The translations under genes and the position numbers were made by a program. Below are positions 1-5,183 of a stretch of 7,212 nucleotides of DNA, one piece after another; within the stretch, counting starts at the first letter, position 1; each line of letters begins with the position of its first letter. The stretch lies in contig CAILKC010000879.1 in NCBI GenBank assembly GCA_903834675.1, positions 1 to 7,212 on the forward strand. Direction: 5' to 3'. Source of the stretch: an uncultured Victivallales bacterium. GTDB taxonomy: Bacteria; Verrucomicrobiota; Lentisphaeria; Oligosphaerales; JAFGRS01. The notes below the pieces were generated by a model, which was not told where the DNA came from, did no database searches, and worked only from the letters and a program-made list of their open reading frames with translations.

Positions 1-104
1 CGACCTCACGCTGGAGGGCGAGACGCTAGCGAGCCGAGGGCTCGGCAAGAGCCTCACCCGATAGGAGATACTATAGGATGCTATAAACCCAAGTGGCGGC
101 GAAT
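1..104. other. Intergenic stretch, no supported gene
   Basis: No convincing gene is visible. One plus-strand frame is open from base 2 to a TAG at 62-64 and would give 20 residues (ending GKSLTR). It could be the tail of a gene that begins before the window, but it is too short to identify. A palindrome (GCCGAG, two bases, CTCGGC) lies at 33-46. Bases 61-90 are locally AT-rich, in contrast to the GC-rich surroundings, with an ATG at 78-80 that is followed after one codon by a stop. Confidence 0.3.
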
Positions 105-163
105 GCGAACGCCAGAGCCTGGAAAAGCCACCGCCGAAAGGGGGCCGTGGGGCGCTCAACGAG
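105..163. repeat. 59 bp repeat, copy 1 (distal to the HPr gene)
   Basis: The first 37 bases are identical to copy 2 at 181-217, and the last part (GGCGCTCAACGAG) is also shared. The middle differs by a few substitutions and a one-base indel. The copies are spaced about 76 bases apart. Each holds two small inverted repeats: CCAG-AGC-CTGG, and CCGCC-GAAA followed by a G-rich arm. Read on the minus strand, this copy also has a hairpin followed by TTTT (126-123), like copy 2, but its upper stem is less regular. Confidence 0.8.
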
Positions 164-180
164 TAAGAGTGGGGGCCAAG

Positions 181-238
181 GCGAACGCCAGAGCCTGGAA
201 AAGCCACCGCCGAAAGGCGGCTGCGGGCGCTCAACGAG
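181..238. repeat. 58 bp repeat, copy 2 (overlaps the HPr gene end)
   Basis: Second copy of the repeat at 105-163. Its right edge reaches into the last codons of the HPr gene: the shared TCAACGAG at 231-238 is the reverse complement of the final codons plus the TGA stop. The repeat therefore carries the gene's stop codon and its terminator-like hairpin. Either the gene end was duplicated in tandem, or a dispersed element inserted at the gene end and supplies the stop. Confidence 0.8.
199..224 (-). terminator. Probable intrinsic terminator of the HPr gene
   Basis: On the minus strand, seven bases after the HPr stop codon, GCAGCCGCC pairs with GGCGGTGGC across a TTTC loop. This gives five G-C pairs next to the loop, one G-U pair, one mismatch, then two more pairs. 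TTTTCC follows directly. The position after the gene, the GC-rich stem and the T run fit a rho-independent terminator, although the T run is short. Confidence 0.55.
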
Positions 239-500
239 CGAAGTCGAAGCGCTGCTCGAACAACGCCGCAAAGCGCCGGGCAACGGCCTCCTCATCGGGA
301 CCCACGACGCTGATGCGCACCCGCTGGCCAAAACCAACGGCGAGACCCACCAACTCCAGGATACTCTTGGCGTTGGCGTCCCCGCCTTCAGCGCGGACGG
401 TGATCGACCCGGGGTAATCCATCGCCTCTCGGGCAATCAAGGAGGACGGTCGGCAGTGGATGCCGAACTCGTTGCGCACTGTAGCTGACAACGTGACCAT
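231..500 (-). CDS. ptsH: HPr-family phosphocarrier protein
   Basis: An 89-residue cytoplasmic protein of the HPr family. HPr takes a phosphate from PEP via enzyme I on a histidine and passes it to EIIA proteins. Its serine form, made by HPr kinase, is regulatory in many bacteria. The active-site motif G-I-H-C-R-P-S puts His at residue 15 with Arg17 and Pro18, exactly the family numbering. K-S-I-L-E-L-V-G-L puts Ser at 46, the HPr kinase site. Length is normal (85-90). The ATG at 500 is the only possible start, because an in-frame TAG lies 27 bases upstream with no start codon between. No clear Shine-Dalgarno sequence precedes it, so translation may depend on read-through from secG, 59 bases upstream on the same strand. 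With no PTS permease gene in view, it cannot be said whether it serves sugar transport or only regulation. The TGA stop lies inside a repeat. Confidence 0.93.
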   Translation of the reverse strand: MVTLSATVRNEFGIHCRPSSLIAREAMDYPGSITVRAEGGDANAKSILELVGLAVGFGQRVRISVVGPDEEAVARRFAALFEQRFDFAR

Positions 501-559
501 GATATCGAGTAGGAAGCGGAAGCGCTAGGGAGCAACCTCTCCACCCAAACCACTGCCCG

Positions 560-1015
560 TCACTTGGCGTTACCGGCTGCCGGAACCGCCGCTGCCGGAA
601 CCGCCGCTGCCGGAACCGCCGCTGCCGGAACCGGGGTTTGGTCTGCGACAGGGGCCGGGCTCGCTGCCGTCCCCTCGGTGGTCGGCGCCGCAACTGGCGT
701 CGCCACTGCCGCCGCCTTCTCCGCGGCGGCGGGAGCCTCTACGGCCAGCCCGTCCGCCACGCTGCGCCGCGGGCCGCGGTGCCCGGTGATGATCGCCAGG
801 GCAAGGGTCGCCGCCAGAAATACGGCCGCCAGTGTCACCGTGCCTTTGGTCAGGACATTCCCGGCCGAGGCGCCAAAAACCGACTCGGTCATGCCCCCCC
901 CCATGGCCGTCAGTCCCCCGCCGGACTTACTCTGCTGAATCAGGATGATCCCGATCAACAGAAGGGCCGCAATCACCTCGATGGTCGTGAGCAGGAAGAT
1001 AAGAACACTGATCAT
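560..1015 (-). CDS. secG: Preprotein translocase subunit SecG with extended Ala/Pro tail
   Basis: Small inner-membrane subunit of the SecYEG channel, which stimulates SecA-driven protein export. The 151-residue protein has the family layout: a first membrane helix at about 4-26, then I-L-I-Q-Q-S-K-S-G-G-G (the usual L-Q-x-x-K-x-G loop), then G-G-G-M-T-E-S-V-F-G (the usual GG..S..FG loop), and a second helix at about 59-77. Residues 78-151 form a long tail rich in Ala, Pro and Val, ending in repeated VPAAA units encoded by a 15 bp tandem repeat. Many SecG proteins are roughly 75-120 residues, so the tail is the odd part. I chose the ATG at 1015, where the hydrophobic helix begins; GGAG at 1031-1028 lies 12 bases upstream, a rather long spacing. 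In-frame GTGs at 1042 and 1024 are alternatives. The HPr gene follows 59 bases downstream, probably on the same transcript. Confidence 0.93.
   Translation of the reverse strand: MISVLIFLLTTIEVIAALLLIGIILIQQSKSGGGLTAMGGGMTESVFGASAGNVLTKGTVTLAAVFLAATLALAIITGHRGPRRSVADGLAVEAPAAAEKAAAVATPVAAPTTEGTAASPAPVADQTPVPAAAVPAAAVPAAAVPAAGNAK
576..633. repeat. 15 bp tandem repeat, 3.9 copies, in the secG tail
   Basis: The unit GCTGCCGGAACCGCC occurs three times without change at 576-590, 591-605 and 606-620, followed by 13 matching bases of a fourth unit. Read on the minus strand it encodes VPAAA repeats near the SecG C-terminus. Because the unit is a multiple of three, gain or loss of copies would lengthen or shorten the tail without breaking the frame. 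Confidence 0.95.
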
Positions 1016-1040
1016 AATCCGCACAGGCTCCAACCTAGCC

Positions 1041-1101
1041 ACTGGCCCGACGGGTCCAGTTCACCCCGATCTACCACCGGTACGGCGCCACCGTAAACCG
1101 G
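1041..1101 (-). promoter_or_regulatory. Two strong hairpins in the secG leader
   Basis: Hairpin A (1041-1060): ACTGG plus CCC pairs with GGG plus CCAGT, with one bulged T and a GAC loop, eight pairs. Hairpin B (1077-1101): CCGG plus TACGG pairs with CCGTA plus CCGG, with a two-base AA bulge and a five-base loop, nine pairs. Both lie between the proposed secG promoter and the secG start and would form in the minus-strand RNA. No T run follows either one, so they do not look like terminators. They could stabilise the mRNA or form a regulatory leader; no known riboswitch class was recognised. Confidence 0.45.
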
Positions 1102-1118
1102 CACCCTAAGAACCCTTC

Positions 1119-1146
1119 AAGATAGGGGTCCCCGGCGCGAAATCAA
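1119..1146 (-). promoter_or_regulatory. Candidate sigma-70 promoter for secG and the HPr gene
   Basis: Read on the minus strand, TTGATT (1146-1141) and TATCTT (1124-1119) are separated by 16 bases, a fair match to -35 and -10 boxes. The predicted RNA start is near 1112, giving a leader of about 97 nt before the secG ATG. There is no other minus-strand gene between here and the divergent tRNA, so a promoter is expected in this stretch. Confidence 0.45.
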
Positions 1147-1305
1147 GCTTCGGCGTCTGGTTTTCCTGACGGCCCAGTCCCGCGCTCAGGCTGGAGGGTG
1201 CTTTAAGCATCGCGGGCGACCTCTCCGCGCGCCACTGCGCGGCGGGCCAGTCCAAGCCCGACTTACACCTGAACTGCCCGGTTGCCAGAAAACGTTTCGT
1301 CGGCC
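1147..1305. other. Divergent intergenic stretch, nothing identified
   Basis: This stretch lies between the secG promoter candidate and the tRNA-Leu promoter candidate. Short open frames exist on the minus strand (for instance 1348 to 1106), but their translations resemble no known protein and they start inside or beside the tRNA region. GC-rich inverted bases such as GCGC...GCGC near 1235-1253 are weak. No RNA gene was recognised. Confidence 0.4.
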
Positions 1306-1333
1306 TTGAATTGGCGCGCCGCGGGGGTATTGG
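1306..1333 (+). promoter_or_regulatory. Candidate promoter for tRNA-Leu
   Basis: TTGAAT at 1306-1311 and TATTGG at 1328-1333 are separated by 16 bases. The -35 is good and the -10 weak. The implied RNA start near 1340 is about nine bases before the mature tRNA 5' end, a usual distance. A second reading would use a -10 around 1334, but with a spacer that is too long. Confidence 0.35.
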
Positions 1334-1348
1334 TATGCCGTTGACCAT

Positions 1349-1435
1349 GCCAGGGTGGCGGAATTGGCAGACGCGCTAGGTTCAGGTCCTAGTGCCCGCA
1401 AGGGCGTGGGGGTTCGAGTCCCCCCTCTGGTACCA
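1349..1435 (+). tRNA. trnL: tRNA-Leu (anticodon CAG)
   Basis: An 87 nt class II tRNA with encoded CCA (1433-1435). The acceptor stem GCCAGGG pairs with CTCTGGT (two G-U pairs), followed by discriminator A. Bases 8-9 are TG, then GCGG begins the D arm. The anticodon stem CTAGG (1376-1380) and CCTAG (1388-1392) encloses the loop TTCAGGT, with anticodon CAG at 1383-1385, reading CUG codons. The long variable arm CCC-GCAA-GGG and the T arm with GGTTCGAGTCC are typical of tRNA-Leu. It has its own terminator and appears to be transcribed alone. Confidence 0.97.
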
Positions 1436-1448
1436 TCTGGTTTGCACT

Positions 1449-1487
1449 GAGCGACCGCTGTATGTAAGCGGTCGCTCTTGCTTTGTT
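1449..1487 (+). terminator. Intrinsic terminator after tRNA-Leu
   Basis: A perfect 10 bp stem, GAGCGACCGC (1449-1458) with GCGGTCGCTC (1468-1477), has a nine-base loop. It is followed by a T-rich tail (TTGCTTTGTT). It begins 14 bases after the tRNA CCA end and insulates the sigma factor promoter downstream. Confidence 0.85.
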
Positions 1488-1594
1488 ATCTAGTGCATTT
1501 ACCACTCGACGGCCAAGCGCCAATATCGTGTCCCTCTGCACGTTACAGAGTCAGTACGCAACCATGGATTGGGTGCTGACGGGGCGAGTCGGCG

Positions 1595-1622
1595 TTGACG
1601 GACGTCCTTACCGTGCTATACT
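1595..1622 (+). promoter_or_regulatory. Strong sigma-70 promoter, extended -10, for the sigma factor gene
   Basis: TTGACG (1595-1600), 16 bases, then TATACT (1617-1622), preceded by TG one base upstream (TGC, 1614-1616), which makes an extended -10. This is the best promoter match in the window. The RNA start is expected near 1629, giving a leader of about 154 nt. The stretch from 1488 to 1594 shows only a small hairpin (CTCTG 1534-1538 with CAGAG 1546-1550) and no gene. Confidence 0.7.
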
Positions 1623-1724
1623 AAGCCTGGCGTTTTGCGTCTTTGTAATGGCTTCTCTCTGTGCTGGCGGCAGGTGTTCTGGACACAGTCCTGTGGCGCT
1701 TCACACGTCCACCGGGTTGCCGGG

Positions 1725-1771
1725 TGGCCGGACCTCCTACCGGAGGCCAGCGACCAGACACTGCCAAGGAG
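1725..1771 (+). promoter_or_regulatory. Leader hairpin with anti-Shine-Dalgarno-like strand, and RBS
   Basis: CCTCC (1733-1737) pairs with GGAGG (1742-1746) across a TACC loop, and TGG (1725-1727) can extend the stem to CCA (1747-1749) with an internal bulge. The left strand, ACCTCCT at 1732-1738, matches the 16S anti-Shine-Dalgarno core. It can alternatively pair with AGGAG at 1767-1771, the ribosome binding site of the sigma factor gene. Two mutually exclusive foldings are therefore possible, one hiding the RBS. Whether this is used in the cell is inference. Confidence 0.35.
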
Positions 1772-1782
1772 ACTGCGACATC

Positions 1783-2616
1783 ATGCTGTCAGACAATGAC
1801 ACGATGAAGCTTTACATGCAGAACATCGGCCAGTATCCACTGGTGACCCCGCATGAAGAGGTGGAGTTGGCTGCCCGCATCAAGCAGGGGGATAAGGATG
1901 CGCGCGCCAAACTCATCCGCAGCAACCTGCGGCTGGTGGTTAAGATTGCCCATGATTTCAAAGGGCTCGGGCTGCCGCTTCTTGACCTGATATCGGAGGG
2001 TAATATCGGCCTCATGCGGGCGGTGGAGAAGTTTGATCCTTCCAAAGGAGCCAAGCTCAGCAGTTATGCGGCGTGGTGGATCAAGCAGTCCATGCGTCGT
2101 GCCTTGGCGAACCAGGCCCGCACCATCCGTATCCCGGTACAGTCTGCCAGCAAGATCAGTAAGATCCAGGCGGCACGCACACGGCTGACGGAGAAGCTCG
2201 GTCGGGATCCAACGGATAAGGAAATCGCCAAGGAAGTCAACCTGACCGAACGCACCGTCACCGGCCTGCGCCTCGGCAAGACCACGACCATCTCCCTGCA
2301 TGACCCCATCCAACACGGCGAAGACGGCGAGTTCCGCGATATCATCCCGGACGAGAAAACCACGTCGCCCGACGAGATTGTCCAGGACGAAGAGACCCTG
2401 CGCCACATGCTGCGCCTCATCGACCACCTGGATGAGCGCGAACGCACGATTCTCAATCTGCGCTTTGGACTGAACGGGGAACGGCCTCGGACGCTCGAGG
2501 AAGTCAGCCAGACCATCGGCCGCACGCGGGAGCGCGTTCGTCAGATCCAAAACCAGGCGTTGGAAAAACTCCGCCTGCTGCTTGAGGAAGACGGCGTCGA
2601 ACCCGAGATCGCCTGA
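1783..2616 (+). CDS. RNA polymerase sigma factor, sigma-70 family (RpoD/SigA- or RpoS-like)
   Basis: A 277-residue sigma factor that directs RNA polymerase to promoters. Region 1.2 is at about 6-38. Region 2 is at about 40-119, with LLDLISEGNIGLMRA and SYAAWWIKQSMRRAL. Region 3 is at about 120-195. Region 4 is at about 205-268, with a helix-turn-helix whose T-R-E-R-V-R-Q (248-254) keeps the residues that read the -35 box. The two Trp for -10 melting (98, 99) and the Gln for -12 (102) are present; the position of E. coli RpoD Thr440 is Arg105. Region 1.1 and the long non-conserved insert of large RpoD proteins are missing, so this is a short primary or group 2 factor; the sequence alone does not settle which. 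Start: ATG at 1783 with AAGGAG 11 bases upstream. An in-frame ATG at 1648 would add 45 Cys-rich, non-sigma-like residues and has no RBS. A GH116 gene follows 33 bases later without a terminator. Confidence 0.93.
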   Translation: MLSDNDTMKLYMQNIGQYPLVTPHEEVELAARIKQGDKDARAKLIRSNLRLVVKIAHDFKGLGLPLLDLISEGNIGLMRAVEKFDPSKGAKLSSYAAWWIKQSMRRALANQARTIRIPVQSASKISKIQAARTRLTEKLGRDPTDKEIAKEVNLTERTVTGLRLGKTTTISLHDPIQHGEDGEFRDIIPDEKTTSPDEIVQDEETLRHMLRLIDHLDERERTILNLRFGLNGERPRTLEEVSQTIGRTRERVRQIQNQALEKLRLLLEEDGVEPEIA

Positions 2617-2649
2617 GCCGTACTCACGGAACGACTTGGGAGGACACCC

Positions 2650-5154
2650 GTGGCGACGACGCGACACCGCTTCAACGATGCGTACTCGGGCCGGTCTCTG
2701 GACCGCATCGCCTTTCCCTTGGGCGGCATCGGCGCCGGCATGGTTTGCCTTGAAGGGACGGGAGCGTTGTCCCACGTCTCCCTGCGTCACCGGCCCGAGG
2801 TGTTTCATCAACCCCTGGTCTTCTCCGCCCTGTGGGTCCGTGGCGCGCCGACGGCACGCCTCCTGGAAGGTCCCGTGCCGGCCTGGAAGTTGTTTGGTCC
2901 GCCGGGCACGGCCAACGGTGGCCAGAACACCACTTACGGCCTGCCGCGCTGCCGCGCCGCCGTGTTCCGCGCCCGCTTCCCGTTCGCCACGGTCTCCCTG
3001 TCCGATCCGGACCTGCCGGTTGCCGCCGCGGTCACCGGGTGGAGTCCCTTTACCCCGGGGTGCAGCGCTGACAGCAGCCTCCCTGTCGCCTGCCTTGAGA
3101 TCACCCTGCGCAACCTCTCGGACAGCACGCCCGTCGACGGCGTCTATTCCTTCCATGCCAAGAATTTCATGGCTGTGGCGCCGGACTCGCGGGCGCTGGT
3201 GCGTACCACCGCATCCGGGTTTGACCTGGTGCAGCCGCCACTCCCGGATGCCCCCTGGCAGCAGGGCGTGTTCCGCGCCGTGGTCAGCGGGGCGGAAGGG
3301 CGCGCTGACGCAGGCTGGTTCCGCGGCGGCTGGTTCGATGCGTTGACCATGCTGTGGCGCAAGGTGCAGCGGGGCGGAGACGACGCCTGTCCGCCGCACG
3401 CCGAAGGCGCCGCCAGCCCCGGGGCGAGCCTGTACGTGCCCTTCCACCTGAACCCGGCCGGCGAAACAGTCATCACCCTGCACCTGCTCTGGCACGTCCC
3501 CCTCAGCCCGTTGCGCCTGGGCGGGGAGGCCTGCGCCTGCGCCGGGGAGGCGCCCTCGAAAGAGACCTATGCGCCCTGGTATGCCGGCCACTTCGCGGAC
3601 ATCGAAGCGCTGACCTGCTACTGGTTGGCCGAACACGAACGCCTGCGCCAGGAGTCCGTCGTCTTCCGGGACAGCTTCTTCGACACCACGCTGCCGCCCG
3701 AGGTTGTCGAGGCGGTTGCTGCCAACCTCTCCATCCTCAAGTCGCCCACCTGCCTGCGCCAGCAGGACGGGCGCTTCTGGGCCTGGGAGGGTTGCTCCGA
3801 CCAAAGCGGCTGCTGTCACGGCTCCTGCACCCACGTGTGGAACTACGCACAGGCTTTGCCGCACCTGTTTCCCGATCTTGAACGCTCTCTGCGTGACGCC
3901 GAGTTCGGCGCCTGCCAGGATGCGCGCGGTCATCAGAAGTTCCGGGCCTCGCTGCCCATCCGGCCGACGGACCACGAGTTCCATGCCGCCAGCGACGGCC
4001 AATTTGGCGGCATCATGAAGGCCCATCGTGAGTGGCGCATCAGCGCCGACCTGGAGTGGCTGCGGAGCCTCTGGCCCCGCCTCCGCGCCAGCCTGGATTA
4101 CTGCATCGCCACCTGGGACCCGGACCGGCGCGGCGTGCTCTCCGAACCCCACCACAACACCTACGACATCGAATTCTGGGGCCCCGACGCCATGTGCTCC
4201 AGCTTCTACCTGGGGGCCCTGCATGCCGCCGTCGCCATGGGTGCGGCACTGGGCGAGGACGTGGAGGAGTACCAAAGACTCGCCGACGCCAGCCAAGCGG
4301 TCATTGAGACCGACCTCTTCAATGGCGAGTACTTTGTGCAGAAGATTCAATGGACCGGGCTGCGTGCCGCCGACCCCGTGGCAGCTCCCAGTATGGGCGG
4401 CGGCTACTCGCCCGAAGCACAGGCGCTGCTGCACCGGGAAGGCCCCAAGTACCAATACGGCGATGGGTGCCTCTCGGACGGCATTCTGGGCGCCTGGATG
4501 GCGGCCATGTGTGGTCTCGGCACGGAGGTTCTCGACTCGGCCAAGGTGAAGGCGCACCTCCGGGCGGTCCATCGCCACAATCTGCGCCGCGACCTCTCGA
4601 GTCACAGCAACCCGCAGCGGCCCACCTACGCCTGCGGCAACGAAGGCGGACTGCTGCTCTGCTCCTGGCCCCGTGGCAACGCCCTGTCGCTGCCATTCGT
4701 CTACAGCGATGAAGTCTGGACCGGCATTGAATACCAGGTGGCGTCACACCTGATGCTGATGGGTCTGGTCAAGGAGGGTCTCGAGATTGTCCGTCTATGC
4801 CGCAAGCGCTACGATGGCACGGTCCGCAACCCGTTCGACGAGATCGAGTGCGGCCACTGGTACGCTCGTGCCATGAGTTCCTACGGCATGTTGCAGGGCT
4901 TGACCGGCGCCCGTTATGACGCGGTCACCCGGACTCTCCACCTGGAACCCCGCGTCGAGGGCGACTTCCGGGCCTTCTTTGCTGCCGCCGACGGCTTCGG
5001 CAGTGTCGGTGTGCGCGACGGGGAAGCCTTTTTCGACCTGGCCGCCGGTGAGGTCGCGGTCGAGCGCATCGTCTACACGCCTTGGCGGCAGGGGAGGTCG
5101 CGGTCGAGCGCCGCCTCTACACGCCTTGGCGGCGGGACGGCTGCGGCGGGCTGA
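2650..5154 (+). CDS. GH116 (DUF608-type) glycoside hydrolase
   Basis: An 834-residue enzyme of glycoside hydrolase family 116, whose members include beta-glucosidases, beta-xylosidases and the glucosylceramidase GBA2. The GH116 N-terminal beta-domain spans about 15-340: FPLGGIGAG at 22-30, TYGLPRC near 95-101, GWSPFTPG at 130-137, then SLPVA. The alpha-barrel catalytic domain spans about 350-770. Glu380 in W-A-W-E-G-C is the likely nucleophile. Asp506 in H-H-N-T-Y-D is the likely acid/base, by analogy with characterised members. EVWTGIEYQVASHL (688-701) and RNPFDEIECGHWYARA (726-741) are also family-typical. No signal peptide or membrane helix is seen, so it is probably cytoplasmic; substrate not determined. 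Start is GTG at 2650 with GGGAGGA (2638-2644) five bases before it. The last ~25 residues are Gly/Ala/Ser/Arg-rich and come from a frame-shifting tandem duplication. Probably co-transcribed with the sigma factor gene. Confidence 0.92.
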   Translation: MATTRHRFNDAYSGRSLDRIAFPLGGIGAGMVCLEGTGALSHVSLRHRPEVFHQPLVFSALWVRGAPTARLLEGPVPAWKLFGPPGTANGGQNTTYGLPRCRAAVFRARFPFATVSLSDPDLPVAAAVTGWSPFTPGCSADSSLPVACLEITLRNLSDSTPVDGVYSFHAKNFMAVAPDSRALVRTTASGFDLVQPPLPDAPWQQGVFRAVVSGAEGRADAGWFRGGWFDALTMLWRKVQRGGDDACPPHAEGAASPGASLYVPFHLNPAGETVITLHLLWHVPLSPLRLGGEACACAGEAPSKETYAPWYAGHFADIEALTCYWLAEHERLRQESVVFRDSFFDTTLPPEVVEAVAANLSILKSPTCLRQQDGRFWAWEGCSDQSGCCHGSCTHVWNYAQALPHLFPDLERSLRDAEFGACQDARGHQKFRASLPIRPTDHEFHAASDGQFGGIMKAHREWRISADLEWLRSLWPRLRASLDYCIATWDPDRRGVLSEPHHNTYDIEFWGPDAMCSSFYLGALHAAVAMGAALGEDVEEYQRLADASQAVIETDLFNGEYFVQKIQWTGLRAADPVAAPSMGGGYSPEAQALLHREGPKYQYGDGCLSDGILGAWMAAMCGLGTEVLDSAKVKAHLRAVHRHNLRRDLSSHSNPQRPTYACGNEGGLLLCSWPRGNALSLPFVYSDEVWTGIEYQVASHLMLMGLVKEGLEIVRLCRKRYDGTVRNPFDEIECGHWYARAMSSYGMLQGLTGARYDAVTRTLHLEPRVEGDFRAFFAAADGFGSVGVRDGEAFFDLAAGEVAVERIVYTPWRQGRSRSSAASTRLGGGTAAAG
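5041..5134. repeat. 44 bp imperfect tandem duplication at the GH116 3' end
   Basis: Copy 1 (about 5041-5084) and copy 2 (about 5085-5128, with matching bases to about 5134) repeat with a period of 44 bases. They share GAGGTCGCGGTCGAGCGC and TCTACACGCCTTGGCGGC with few differences. Since 44 is not a multiple of three, the second copy is read in a different frame. The first gives GEVAVERIVYTPW in frame, and the second would give GEVAVERRLYTPW only in another frame. Confidence 0.9.
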
Positions 5155-5183
5155 CGCTCTCGCGGCCTTGCCAGCGGCAACGT

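Noticed and set aside
2..64. Open frame ending in TAG, possibly the tail of an upstream gene
   Set aside because: Only 20 residues, no motif, and other frames are equally open over this length. Kept only as a remark in the intergenic entry.
71..436. Open frames across the repeat region on both strands (for example 71-436 minus, 93-488 plus)
   Set aside because: They overlap the HPr gene and simply translate the two non-coding repeat copies. No RBS or family similarity is seen.
1106..1348. An 80-codon minus-strand frame upstream of secG
   Set aside because: No recognisable motif. It would start at the tRNA edge and run through the proposed secG promoter; composition looks like intergenic GC-rich DNA.
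1483..1782. In-frame N-terminal extension of the sigma factor (ATG at 1483 or 1648)
   Set aside because: The extension is Cys-rich and unlike sigma factors. The strong promoter lies at 1595-1622, after the first of these starts, and only the ATG at 1783 has a proper RBS and begins at region 1.2.
1789..4605. A 938-codon open frame on the minus strand
   Set aside because: It lies wholly antisense to the sigma factor and GH116 genes, both of which have clear family motifs. The translation is Gly/Ala/Arg/Val-rich with no recognisable motif, as expected from the opposite strand of GC-rich genes.
5168..5180. Small hairpin TTGCC-AGC-GGCAA between the convergent genes, considered as a bidirectional terminator
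   Set aside because: The stem is only five base pairs with no T run on either side; too weak to call.
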